Shown here in pieces: positions 16,230-24,426 of a stretch of 31,394 nucleotides of DNA. The notes under the pieces are model-generated. The model searched no databases. It was given only the letters and a program-made list of their open reading frames with translations, and had not been told where the DNA came from. Each line of letters starts with the position of its first letter. Within the stretch, counting starts at the first letter, position 1. The position numbers and the translations under genes are program-made. The stretch is taken from assembly GCA_964407055.1 (NCBI GenBank), contig CAYOUD010000012.1:1-31394 (forward strand). Direction: 5' to 3'. This DNA is from JAQIBY01 sp964407055 (GTDB taxonomy: Bacteria; Bacteroidota; Bacteroidia; Bacteroidales; ML635J-15).

Positions 16230-17558
16230 TTAATTTTCAGGATTTGTCATTAATTTGTCTAAACTTGTTTTTGCTTGTATCAGTTCCAGAATTGCATTAT
16301 AATAGTTGGTTTGTGCTTGTAAGTGTTGTGATTGCACTTGGCTTAAATCTAAACTTGATGCAACTCCTTCACGATATTTAATCAGTGTTTTATCATAAAT
16401 TTTCTTTGTCAGTTTAGTATTTTCAGATTCGTTGATATATTTACTGAATGCAGTATTGTAATTTACGATGGCTTGCTCAAATTGCATGTTTAAGCCATCT
16501 TTTAGTGCCGATTTTGAATTGTCAAGCTTGTCAAGCTCAATGCGTGCTTGTTGAACTTTTGCCATACGCTGTCCACTGGAAAATAATGGCAGACTAACAT
16601 TTACCCCAATTAGATCATTTGGTGTCATATCAAATTCCGGCTTTTTTAATTTTTCGGTATGCGAATAAAACGCGGAAATGGTTGGCAGATAACCAACTTG
16701 CTGTTGGCGCAATTCCATGGTTTTCATTTCTGCCTGTGTTTGGAGTAGCTGAAAGTCAATATTTTGGTCAACATTGAATTGGTCGTTTTGCAATGATTCG
16801 CTAATCATTTTGTCCATTATTTCTTGCATGGATTGCGATAAGACTAAATCAGTATCCAAAGGCATTCCCATATTAATTTTCAATAACTTGTAACCTAGTT
16901 CAACTTGTCGGGAAATGTTTGATAATGTGGTTTCTAAATTACGTTTCGATATTTCAAGTTGATCAACATCCGTATCTTCTATCAAACCAGATTTCAACAT
17001 TTCTTTCATTTCGAAAATGTTTTGTTCAATGGTATTTAAGTTTTCTTCGAGGATTTGCCGATTTTCTTCAAGAACCAATATCATGATATAAGCATTCGTT
17101 ACAGACTCTATGGTTTCTTGCTCTGTTTTAATAAGATTTTTTTCGCTTAAAGATTTAAAGATTGCTGCTGTTTTTAAACCAACAATATATTCTCCAGAAA
17201 AAATGAGTTGATTTGCACTTAAGGTGAAATTTGATGTTGGTTTAAAGGCAATTGTTGAGTTTTGCCCAGGATTCATTGGGTCCGGAAATGGCAACTCAAT
17301 AGCATCATCAAAAATATGAGTGTAGTCAAAACCAGCTTCAGCCTGGGGTAAACCCATTGCCGTTGTTTCCCACACTTTCTTTTTTGCTGACTCAATATCA
17401 AGCTGTGAATTCTGGATGTTTCGGTTGTTTTCTTTTGCATATTCCAATGCCTGATTTAAACTGAACGCTTGTTGGGGATTATTGACATCGGTGTCTTGCG
17501 CCCAAATCGGGATAGTGCTTATCAGGACTAAAAGAGTTAAACAAATAATATGTCTCAT
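16230..17558 (-). CDS. TolC-family outer-membrane efflux channel
   Basis: From ATG 17558 it has 442 residues; a TTG six codons upstream (17576) is the alternative start. A signal peptide ends at IWAQ. The protein then has the duplicated TolC pattern of long amphipathic helices (ALEYAKENNRNIQNSQLDIE in repeat one; a second set after about residue 270) and short barrel strands (NFTLSANQLIFSGEY). It would trimerise into an outer-membrane barrel with a periplasmic tunnel. It is the first gene of the pump operon, followed directly by adaptor and permease. Three operator-like repeats lie in the 128 bases between it and the TetR gene. Confidence 0.92.
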   Translation of the reverse strand: MRHIICLTLLVLISTIPIWAQDTDVNNPQQAFSLNQALEYAKENNRNIQNSQLDIESAKKKVWETTAMGLPQAEAGFDYTHIFDDAIELPFPDPMNPGQNSTIAFKPTSNFTLSANQLIFSGEYIVGLKTAAIFKSLSEKNLIKTEQETIESVTNAYIMILVLEENRQILEENLNTIEQNIFEMKEMLKSGLIEDTDVDQLEISKRNLETTLSNISRQVELGYKLLKINMGMPLDTDLVLSQSMQEIMDKMISESLQNDQFNVDQNIDFQLLQTQAEMKTMELRQQQVGYLPTISAFYSHTEKLKKPEFDMTPNDLIGVNVSLPLFSSGQRMAKVQQARIELDKLDNSKSALKDGLNMQFEQAIVNYNTAFSKYINESENTKLTKKIYDKTLIKYREGVASSLDLSQVQSQHLQAQTNYYNAILELIQAKTSLDKLMTNPEN

Positions 17559-17614
17559 ATACGCTGCATTTTTCAAAATTGTAAATTTTGGGTATAAAAC
17601 TATAGTTGATATTG

Positions 17615-17662
17615 TTTCATCGATAACATATTTCGGTGAAATAAGGTGTTGATTCGGTGAAA
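17615..17662. promoter_or_regulatory. Candidate TetR operator: three related 9-bp half-sites
   Basis: TTTCATCGA (17615-17623) and TCGGTGAAA (17633-17641) are inverted 9-bp arms with one mismatch and a 9-base spacer. A second TCGGTGAAA stands at 17654-17662, exactly 21 bases downstream of the first, about two helical turns. Placement between the regulator and the pump operon is where an operator is expected. Binding is inferred. Confidence 0.5.
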
Positions 17663-17674
17663 ATCTGATATGTC

Positions 17675-17694
17675 TTCATTGATGACTCATTGAA
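17675..17694. promoter_or_regulatory. 20-bp imperfect palindrome over the tetR stop
   Basis: Arms TTCAnTGA and TCAnTGAA are exact apart from one position each, around a 4-base centre. The palindrome overlaps the stop codon of the TetR gene at 17687. It could be a second operator or chance symmetry; no T-run makes it a weak terminator candidate. Confidence 0.35.
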
Positions 17695-18307
17695 CAAATT
17701 TTAAATTTTTAATTTCTTTTTCAAGAAAAATTAAGCCCTTTGGGGTCGCAATTGCTCTGATTTGATGTTCGAATAATACCTCAAATAAATGCCTGTAAGT
17801 ATATTTCTCGGGATTTCTCGCAAAATCATGATGCACGCCATCAATTTTTGACATGTATAGTGTAGAGGTCATCTCAACATCTAAATTTTTTCTATACAAA
17901 CCTTCTGAAATGCCTTGTTGTAAATTTTCCAGAAAATAATTTTGTGCTTTATTTCGCATATCTTCCTGAAATTGCTCCCAGAGTTGAGGGTAATATTTTT
18001 CTAATTCAAACCGAAATGGGTTTTTTACTTTAATTTGAAATTCATAAATTTTTTGACTTACATGAAACAATACTTCAATCGCATTTTTACCATCTTTCCA
18101 AATGCTAAGGTTTGACTCATTATGATATCTGCGAATGGTCTCAAGCACTTTGTGCAACAAGTCTTCCTTGTTGTCAACATATTGATAAAGCGTTTTTTTA
18201 CTCATTCTTAAATGTTTGCTCAAATCATCCATGCTGATGTTTTTTACACCATTCTCAAGGAATAATTTTAAACTTTCTTGACAGATATATATAATCTTTT
18301 CGTCCAT
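17687..18307 (-). CDS. TetR/AcrR-family transcriptional regulator
   Basis: A one-component repressor-type regulator of about 206 residues from ATG 18307. Its N-terminus is a TetR helix-turn-helix: FLENGVKNISMDDLSKHLRM followed by SKKTLYQYVDNKEDLLHKVL. The remaining helices form a ligand-binding and dimerisation domain, with DGVHHDF and YTYRHLFEVLF near its end. An upstream TTG (18355) would add 16 residues, but the predicted promoter lies within that extension, so ATG 18307 is preferred. It sits 128 bases upstream of the pump operon on the same strand, so it most likely represses the pump and perhaps itself. The ligand is unknown. Confidence 0.88.
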   Translation of the reverse strand: MDEKIIYICQESLKLFLENGVKNISMDDLSKHLRMSKKTLYQYVDNKEDLLHKVLETIRRYHNESNLSIWKDGKNAIEVLFHVSQKIYEFQIKVKNPFRFELEKYYPQLWEQFQEDMRNKAQNYFLENLQQGISEGLYRKNLDVEMTSTLYMSKIDGVHHDFARNPEKYTYRHLFEVLFEHQIRAIATPKGLIFLEKEIKNLKFVQ

Positions 18308-18324
18308 GTCATGTTTATTTGAGC

Positions 18325-18355
18325 CAAAGTAAAGCAATTTTATCATTGGAAACAA
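18325..18355 (-). promoter_or_regulatory. Promoter for the TetR-type regulator
   Basis: On the minus strand TTG (18355-18353) is followed by 20 bases and TTACTTTG (18332-18325), one mismatch from the -7 consensus TAnnTTTG. This supports ATG 18307 as the start. Confidence 0.45.
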
Positions 18356-18384
18356 TAAAACCGCAAAACGTTTCCAATGTTTAA

Positions 18385-18423
18385 GAAAACTTTAAATTTT
18401 TGGCGTTTTTTCTTAAAGTTTTC
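18385..18423. repeat. Inverted repeat upstream of tetR
   Basis: GAAAACTTTAA at 18385-18395 is the exact reverse complement of TTAAAGTTTTC at 18413-18423, with a 17-base spacer. An ACCGC/GCGGT pair flanks it (18359-18363 and 18431-18435). The rest of the 312-base gap to purF shows no gene. It could be a regulatory site for either divergent gene. Confidence 0.45.
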
Positions 18424-18594
18424 ATAATAGGCGGTAAAACAAAGAATTGAGTGTGTTAAAAACGAACTGATTATTTTCCGATAAAAATCAAATATGGATG
18501 CTTTTGGAAATTTGAAAACTTTTATCGGGCAGAAATGAAACGAATTAAATAATTTTCAATGTTTATTTTTCAGAAAATATCCGGTCAAAAGTTT

Positions 18595-18602
18595 TAACTT
18601 TG
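18595..18602 (+). promoter_or_regulatory. Putative -7 box for the purF-like gene
   Basis: TAACTTTG fits TAnnTTTG and lies 17 bases before ATG 18620. No convincing -33 TTTG was found at the standard spacing. Confidence 0.5.
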
Positions 18603-18619
18603 CAACAAACATTTTAATC

Positions 18620-20515
18620 ATGAGTGAGCAAATAAAACATGAATGCGGAATTGCATTTATTCGTCTTAAAAAACCTCTGGATTATTACGAAAAAAAATAT
18701 GGAAGCTGGTCTTACGGCTTGCAGAAGTTGTATTTATTGATGGAAAAGCAGCACAATCGCGGACAAGACGGTGCCGGCGTGCTTAGTATAAAAAACAATA
18801 TACCTCCCGGAAATAATTACATTGATAGATTGCGAAGTAATGCTTCAGCTCCGATTAAAGATGCTTTTGACAGGATAAATCAAAAAATTGAGGAAAAAAT
18901 CGGAGACGGAAAAGTGGTTAGCGCAAAAACAGCGTATGAAACACTTCCTTTTATTGGCGATATTTATTTGGGTCATTTAAGATATGCCACTTTCGGACGC
19001 AATGAGATTGATTTTTTGCATCCCGTAATGCGACTGAATAACTGGAAAAGTCGCTCACTGATGATGGCCGGGAATTTTAATCTTACCAATGTTGATGAGC
19101 TGTTTAAAAAATTGATAAAATACGGACAACACCCCAAAGATTACACCGATACGGTAACCATGCTTGAAATGGTTGGTTTGCATCTCGATGAAGCAAATCA
19201 AAAGCTTTTTAGAAATCTGAAAAATCAAGGACATACAAATCGTGAAATTTCGGATTTAATTCCGCAGAAACTCAAACTTGAACAGGTCTTGCAAAAAGCA
19301 TCTGAAGATTGGGATGGTGGCTATGCAATTGGCGGAATTGTGGGTCATGGCGATGCATTTATTATGCGCGACCCGTGGGGAATTCGTCCAGCGTATTATT
19401 ATGAGAATGACGAAATTGTAGTTGCTGCATCGGAACGCCCGGTAATTCAAACCGTAATGGATGCTCCCGTAGATGAGGTTCATGAATTAGATCCCGGTTC
19501 TGCAATTATTATCAATAGTGACGCAAAACTCAGCAAGCACATGATTCGTGTGCCGCAAGAAAAACGTGCGTGTTCTTTTGAGCGGATTTATTTTTCACGC
19601 GGTTCAGATGCCGATATTTATGCTGAACGGAAAAAACTTGGTGAGCTTATTGTTCCTAAAGTGTTGGAAACTGTTGATTATGACTTTGATAATACGGTGT
19701 TCTCTTACATCCCCAATACTGCTGAAACTGCTTTTTATGGTATGATAAAAGGACTGGAATCCGTGCTTACTGAGGAGAAAATTCGCATTATCCGTGAAGC
19801 AGAAAAGCCTTTGAGCGACGAGGAAATGGCAAGATTGCTGAATCGTAAGCCCAGAGCTGAAAAAATTGCCATTAAGGATGTTAAGCTACGAACATTCATT
19901 TCTCAGGATGAAGGCAGAAACGATTTAGTTGGTCATGTTTACGATATTACCTACGGAACAGTTCAAGCTAAAAAAGACAACTTGGTAATTATTGATGATA
20001 GCATTGTTCGCGGGACAACCTTAAAACAATCAATTCTCAGTATTTTAGACAGATTGCAAGCGAAGAAGATTGTCGTTGTTTCATCTGCTCCTCAAATTCG
20101 TTATCCGGATTGTTATGGTATTGATATGGCAAAACTTGGAGATTTTGTTGCGTTTCAGGCTGCCATTGATTTATTGAAGGAAACCGGTCAGGCAGATGTT
20201 ATTCAGGAGGTTTATGAAAAATGTAAGGCTCAGGAAAATCTCCCGAAAGAAGAGATGATTAATTATGTTAAACAGATTTATAAACCGTTTACTGCCGATG
20301 AAGTTTCCACAAAAATTACTGAGCTTCTGACTCCGGATTGGGTAAAGTCTGATGTGAAAATCATTTATCAGAGCATTGAGAATTTGCACCTTGCTTGTCC
20401 CGATAATCTTGGAGATTGGTATTTTACCGGTGATTACCCGACACCAGGGGGGAATCGTGTGGTAAATCGCTCCTTTATAAATTTCGTTGAGGGTCGTAAC
20501 GAAAGATCATATTAG
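18620..20515 (+). CDS. purF: Amidophosphoribosyltransferase, long form
   Basis: The 631-residue protein has the two domains of PurF, which makes phosphoribosylamine from PRPP and glutamine, the first step of purine synthesis. The glutaminase nucleophile is Cys9 in HECGIAF, behind an 8-residue leader that would need cleavage to expose it. LMEKQHNRGQDGAGVLSI is the next signature and GHLRYATFG follows. The phosphoribosyltransferase domain has VIIDDSIVRGTTLKQSI (about 457-473). It is over 100 residues longer than E. coli PurF, with inserted and C-terminal segments, so a specialised paralogue is possible. A repeat begins at its stop and a terminator follows at 20671. Confidence 0.85.
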   Translation: MSEQIKHECGIAFIRLKKPLDYYEKKYGSWSYGLQKLYLLMEKQHNRGQDGAGVLSIKNNIPPGNNYIDRLRSNASAPIKDAFDRINQKIEEKIGDGKVVSAKTAYETLPFIGDIYLGHLRYATFGRNEIDFLHPVMRLNNWKSRSLMMAGNFNLTNVDELFKKLIKYGQHPKDYTDTVTMLEMVGLHLDEANQKLFRNLKNQGHTNREISDLIPQKLKLEQVLQKASEDWDGGYAIGGIVGHGDAFIMRDPWGIRPAYYYENDEIVVAASERPVIQTVMDAPVDEVHELDPGSAIIINSDAKLSKHMIRVPQEKRACSFERIYFSRGSDADIYAERKKLGELIVPKVLETVDYDFDNTVFSYIPNTAETAFYGMIKGLESVLTEEKIRIIREAEKPLSDEEMARLLNRKPRAEKIAIKDVKLRTFISQDEGRNDLVGHVYDITYGTVQAKKDNLVIIDDSIVRGTTLKQSILSILDRLQAKKIVVVSSAPQIRYPDCYGIDMAKLGDFVAFQAAIDLLKETGQADVIQEVYEKCKAQENLPKEEMINYVKQIYKPFTADEVSTKITELLTPDWVKSDVKIIYQSIENLHLACPDNLGDWYFTGDYPTPGGNRVVNRSFINFVEGRNERSY

Positions 20516-20601
20516 CCCGAAAAATTCACCACAAATAGTTAGATACTAACATAAAGTACTGATGATTAGGGCTTTAACTTACTGCAGCCCATTTTTCTAT
20601 T
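20515..20601 (-). repeat. Dispersed repeat copy, uninterrupted
   Basis: The reverse complement matches 1-60 plus 301-331. The match begins on the last base of the purF-like stop codon and covers about 87 bases. Two separated copies in opposite orientation within one window suggest a genome-wide family. Confidence 0.75.
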
Positions 20602-20670
20602 AATTCAAATCTGCACAAAGGGAATGGCATGAATTTTACGGGTTAGCAGAGTTTAGCAGAGACTATGTAA

Positions 20671-20700
20671 AAAGGCTGCCTGATTAGGCAGCCTTTCGTT
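20671..20700 (+). terminator. Intrinsic terminator, possibly bidirectional
   Basis: A perfect 10-bp stem AAAGGCTGCC/GGCAGCCTTT encloses the loop TGATTA (20681-20686) and is followed by CGTTTTC. On the minus strand the same hairpin is followed by T residues. It lies between the converging purF-like gene and the lipoprotein gene. Confidence 0.85.
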
Positions 20701-20763
20701 TTCATAGATGATTTATCCACAATAATATTGTGGTGGTTCGGGTCTGATAAGACCAATATTTAT

Positions 20764-21474
20764 TTATTGAACGACTTCTGGTTGAACATTCATTCCAACT
20801 TTGGGAGCAATGTATTTTGTGATAATTTTCCCGCCAACGCTTGGAGCATTAATGCTTTCAGTTTCATATTTTCTTTCCAAACCCAAAATGCTGGCTCCGT
20901 CTGTAAATGAGTTTGTTTTAGCTGAAGTGAGTTGAATTGTTTCTGCCCCTATTTGGCTTGCAGACACAGTTTGATTGTCAGAATCAGCAGGTCCGTCAAT
21001 AGTAAAGCTTACAACTTCATTTTCGGCAACAGGCTCTCCAATCCAATCAATTTCATAAGTTGTACCTGATACAATGTCCAGCATCTCCGATGGAAATTCA
21101 ATTTCCACAAAATCAACATTATTCGTATAGCCGATTCCGTTTAAATCCGTAAATACAAATGTGCCGCTTTCCACTTTTCCGGGAATCTCATTCTGATAAT
21201 AGGCATAAAATCCGTTAAAGCTCAACTCCTGTCCATTAAATGTGACGTTTGATCCGTCGCTGAGCTTTAGCTTGGAATCCAAAGGCCCGCCTAATCGGAA
21301 AATCGCTTTTGCTGTGGTGATGTCATCATTGGCATCGTAACTGAGTTCATAGTATGTGTAAATTCTGTCCTGATTTGCATCCATGGAATCTTCACGCTTA
21401 CATGAAGATAAAATAATGAGACCACACAGAACAACACAGAGTGATAAGCCTTTTGCAATTTGTTTCATAATCAT
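20764..21474 (-). CDS. Lipoprotein of unknown function
   Basis: The 236-residue product has a lipoprotein signal peptide with lipobox ILSSC, then an Asp-rich linker. The mature part is a repeated beta-strand protein (for example IYTYYELSYDANDD, SNVTFNGQELSFNG, VDFVEIEFPSE, TYEIDWIGEP). I recognise no family. The second ATG (21468) is an equally possible start. It follows prmC by 9 bases on the same strand and ends before the terminator at 20671. It would be anchored in the outer membrane or the periplasmic face of the inner membrane. A role as an adhesin or binding protein cannot be inferred from sequence alone. Confidence 0.75.
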   Translation of the reverse strand: MIMKQIAKGLSLCVVLCGLIILSSCKREDSMDANQDRIYTYYELSYDANDDITTAKAIFRLGGPLDSKLKLSDGSNVTFNGQELSFNGFYAYYQNEIPGKVESGTFVFTDLNGIGYTNNVDFVEIEFPSEMLDIVSGTTYEIDWIGEPVAENEVVSFTIDGPADSDNQTVSASQIGAETIQLTSAKTNSFTDGASILGLERKYETESINAPSVGGKIITKYIAPKVGMNVQPEVVQ

Positions 21475-21483
21475 AGCTATTAA

Positions 21484-22350
21484 TTAGTATTTAACTTGAA
21501 TAATTCTGTCTTTATTGTTGATGTCTTTGCGAACAAAAATATTGCCAAATCCCGAATTTACAAAACATTTTTTTGTTTCTTCGGCTAAGGCTTCATTAAT
21601 TTCACAGAAAATCACTCCATTATGTTTCAAGTGTTCGTTTGCAATTTCTGCAATTCGCTGATAATAAACTAACGCATCTTCATCCTTGACAAAAAGTGCC
21701 GTATGGGGTTCGTGTTTCAATATATTATCGTGCATTTGGGCTTTCTCACTTTCTCTGACGTAGGGTGGATTACTGACAATGCAATCCATATTGTACGGCA
21801 GGGATTTCGTGACACTGAAAATATCGTGTGAAATGAATTGAACATCAGCCTGCAACGATTTTGCATTTTGTTTTGCAAGTTTTATGGCTTTATCTGAAAA
21901 ATCGCTTGCGTAAACGCTTGCATTCGGCAATTCTAAAGCTAAAGAAATTGCAATAATTCCACTTCCCGTGCCAATATCCAATATGTTTAAAGGTTTATTT
22001 TTGGGGAGTTTTTTAATGATTTGTTCAACCAATTCTTCCGTTTCAGGACGAGGAATTAAAACGCCTTCTGAAACAAAAAAACGACGTGAATAAAATTCAG
22101 TTTCGCCAATTATGTATTGGAGAGGAACCGCATTATTAAATTGGGATAGCGTTTTTTCAATAGCTTTGAGTTCTGTTTCGGAAAGTTTTTTTATCGCATG
22201 TAAAGCTTGCTCCGTTTTGTTTAGTTTGCATACGTGTTCAATAAGCAGTGATGCAATTTGTTGTGCCTCTGCTTGATGATACATGGGGATTAACTCCTCA
22301 GTAACTTGCTGTTTTATTTGACGAATTGTGGGTTCTTTATCAACTTTCAT
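21484..22350 (-). CDS. prmC: Peptide chain release factor N5-glutamine methyltransferase
   Basis: PrmC methylates the GGQ glutamine of release factors using S-adenosylmethionine. From ATG 22350 it has 288 residues; a TTG five codons upstream is a weaker start. The N-terminal helical domain (EAQQIASLLIEHV) is followed by PLQYIIGETEFYSRRFFV and LIPRPETEELVE. Then comes the Rossmann motif ILDIGTGSGIIAISLALE and the catalytic NPPYV in CIVSNPPYVRES. All key motifs are present and the length is normal. The T9SS gene upstream is cut off from it by a terminator, so prmC probably has its own promoter. Confidence 0.96.
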   Translation of the reverse strand: MKVDKEPTIRQIKQQVTEELIPMYHQAEAQQIASLLIEHVCKLNKTEQALHAIKKLSETELKAIEKTLSQFNNAVPLQYIIGETEFYSRRFFVSEGVLIPRPETEELVEQIIKKLPKNKPLNILDIGTGSGIIAISLALELPNASVYASDFSDKAIKLAKQNAKSLQADVQFISHDIFSVTKSLPYNMDCIVSNPPYVRESEKAQMHDNILKHEPHTALFVKDEDALVYYQRIAEIANEHLKHNGVIFCEINEALAEETKKCFVNSGFGNIFVRKDINNKDRIIQVKY

Positions 22351-22363
22351 AATGCAAAAATGC

Positions 22364-22394
22364 AAAAAAAAGCAGAGCTGTTAACTCTGCTTTT
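22364..22394 (-). terminator. Intrinsic terminator downstream of the T9SS protein gene
   Basis: A stem of about 10 bp (22368-22377 with 22385-22394, AAAAGCAGAG/CTCTGCTTTT) with a 7-base loop is followed on the minus strand by a run of T. It lies after the gene ending at 22419 and before prmC. Confidence 0.85.
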
Positions 22395-22418
22395 AAAAAC
22401 AAGTGTTTTTATAATCAA

Positions 22419-24302
22419 TTATTGGATAATCAGTTGTTTTACCTGACTTCCATTTTGCGTGTTAATTTTCATATTATATACTCCATTCGCAAAAGCTTCA
22501 GTGGAGAAATTATGGCTGTTTGATTCTGGGTTAACCTGATATACTAGCTGACCAGTCAATGAGTAAATTGCAATTAACTCAATGGTTTCAGAAGCAACAA
22601 CATTAACAAAATCGTTACTTGGGTTTGGATACACAGAGAGTTTTAGCGTTTCATTATTTTCAATTCCAACAAAGCTACCGAGATCAATTTTTCCGGCTTC
22701 CATAATTTCTGCTGTCGCCATGTTTTGAACAAAGATTACCAATTCGCAATTGCTTCTTACATAGCTTCCATCCAAAGTAAGTTGCATTGTTTCATTATGA
22801 ATACTACCTGCGGTAAAATCTAAAACTGTACCGTTTGCATCTGGCAACATATCTCTGAGCACAAAATTCACTTCTGTTTCAGTTTGCCAGGTTTCTGGAA
22901 TATTTGTTTCTGTAAGCGCAACAAACAGTCTTATCTCATCCTCATAATAAGGGAAGGTTTCTTCCACATCAATGTCAATGTCAAATACAGACGGGTTAGA
23001 TGAAATCAAATCTACCGTCGGAGAGATTGTATAAACCGTTGGAATATCAATGTATTCGTCATAATAATATTCGTAAATTGCTTTTTGGTCAGCAACTGTT
23101 GGCATGGCACCTTCCATTCCAAACATCCCGTTAACAATGGTTGTTGGATAACCAAATGCGCCATCTCCATCATCAAATGTAGGCACATAATAATCATGAC
23201 GAATTGCTGTTGCAGATGTTTCGTAAATATCACCATTCAGTCCGTGATATTCTATCACAGCAATGTCTGTATAATCAACAGCCATTTCATCAATTGCACC
23301 CGCAGCAGTTGGGCAATAAGAACACCATGTTCCAGTCCATATTTCAAATAATACAACTTCTCTCATGTTTCCACCAGGAATGCTTGCTGTTTCGAGACCG
23401 GCTGAGGCAGAATATCCTACAGCTTCACCATAAAATGCTTTTACTTGATAATCATAATCTCCGGGATAAAGGTTTTCATCCAAATAAGAAGTTCCTACAT
23501 CAACAACTGCAATTTCTGCTCCATCGCGTATTACTGAATATGAATCGGGAGTCCCTTCAGTCGGTGCATCCCAAGTAATGTTAACATCGTTGCCATTTAT
23601 TACTTCAATTGCAAAGTTTAAAGGTGGGTTGGGTATGTCAACTTGTTCAATGATATAATCATCCATATAATATTTTGGGGTTCCTGCTCCACCATCATCC
23701 CAGGCATAAAAATTGAATGCATCGAGCTTATTAATTCCTGTTTCGTCATTAGCAACACCATTACTCCATTGATACGCATGAATTAACTCTCCATCAATAT
23801 AAAAATCAATCCAGTCGTTATCTAAATCAACAAAATGTTGAATTTTCATCCATTCTCCAGGAGTATAAGTGAAATCGAGTGCATCATAACCATTTCCATC
23901 AATGGTACCAACACCATCCTCAAAGAAAAGTTGCATTCCCCAGACTGAACTTCCACCGGCGAAATCTTGCAAAATGTTGTAATATCCAAGAAATCCCTCA
24001 GGAACCATTAAATAAAACTCAACACGATAACGGTTTTCAGTAAGGTCATTAAGAAGGAGTACACCATCATTTGTGCCTTCAATTACCATTGACTGAGTCC
24101 CTTGATTTGCAGCAGCGTCAGTAACTAAAGGATCTTCTGCTGAACCCGGAGTTTCTGACCAGGTTGTCCATGTGCCAGTAGTGTCTTGATCTGCAATTCC
24201 GTCTCCTACAGTGTAGGTTTCGAAATCATCAGTGTAAATTGTTTGTGCAAATACTGTCGTGGCTGCAAAAACAAAAATCAATAAAAAGTTAAAATTTTTC
24301 AT
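22419..24302 (-). CDS. T9SS-sorted protein with LamG, FN3 and thioredoxin-like domains
   Basis: The 627-residue protein has a signal peptide ending VFAQ (residue 20). It then has a LamG/concanavalin-like beta-sandwich (about 21-220), a fibronectin type III-like domain (about 227-305), a thioredoxin-fold Omp28-like domain (about 313-540) and a T9SS type A sorting domain from about 550 (LSVYPNPSNDFVNVV). The third domain has WTGTWCSYCPT with a CxxC pair at Cys327-Cys330 and a cis-Pro loop GYPTTIVNG near 386, so a redox or disulphide function is possible. A -7 box lies just upstream and a strong terminator after the stop, making it monocistronic. The ligand is unknown. Confidence 0.88.
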   Translation of the reverse strand: MKNFNFLLIFVFAATTVFAQTIYTDDFETYTVGDGIADQDTTGTWTTWSETPGSAEDPLVTDAAANQGTQSMVIEGTNDGVLLLNDLTENRYRVEFYLMVPEGFLGYYNILQDFAGGSSVWGMQLFFEDGVGTIDGNGYDALDFTYTPGEWMKIQHFVDLDNDWIDFYIDGELIHAYQWSNGVANDETGINKLDAFNFYAWDDGGAGTPKYYMDDYIIEQVDIPNPPLNFAIEVINGNDVNITWDAPTEGTPDSYSVIRDGAEIAVVDVGTSYLDENLYPGDYDYQVKAFYGEAVGYSASAGLETASIPGGNMREVVLFEIWTGTWCSYCPTAAGAIDEMAVDYTDIAVIEYHGLNGDIYETSATAIRHDYYVPTFDDGDGAFGYPTTIVNGMFGMEGAMPTVADQKAIYEYYYDEYIDIPTVYTISPTVDLISSNPSVFDIDIDVEETFPYYEDEIRLFVALTETNIPETWQTETEVNFVLRDMLPDANGTVLDFTAGSIHNETMQLTLDGSYVRSNCELVIFVQNMATAEIMEAGKIDLGSFVGIENNETLKLSVYPNPSNDFVNVVASETIELIAIYSLTGQLVYQVNPESNSHNFSTEAFANGVYNMKINTQNGSQVKQLIIQ

Positions 24303-24324
24303 AATACATTTTTTAGTTTGAGGT

Positions 24325-24332
24325 CAAATTTA
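24325..24332 (-). promoter_or_regulatory. Putative -7 box for the T9SS thioredoxin-like protein
   Basis: The minus strand reads TAAATTTG, matching TAnnTTTG, 22 bases before the ATG at 24302. The -33 element is not clear. Confidence 0.45.
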
Positions 24333-24426
24333 CAATAAAAATCATTTACTACGTATTAATTCTTATTTTTTTAAGACAAAGCCATTCGGATAATATAATT
24401 TCATTAAATTATATTTATTTTGTACC

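Noticed and set aside
20641..20665. Direct repeat TTAGCAGAG in tandem
   Set aside because: Two short copies only, next to a clear terminator; not enough to suggest an array.
23012..23578. Frames in both strands within the thioredoxin-like T9SS gene
   Set aside because: They are shadows of the Tyr/Asp/Gly-rich coding sequence and carry no motif.
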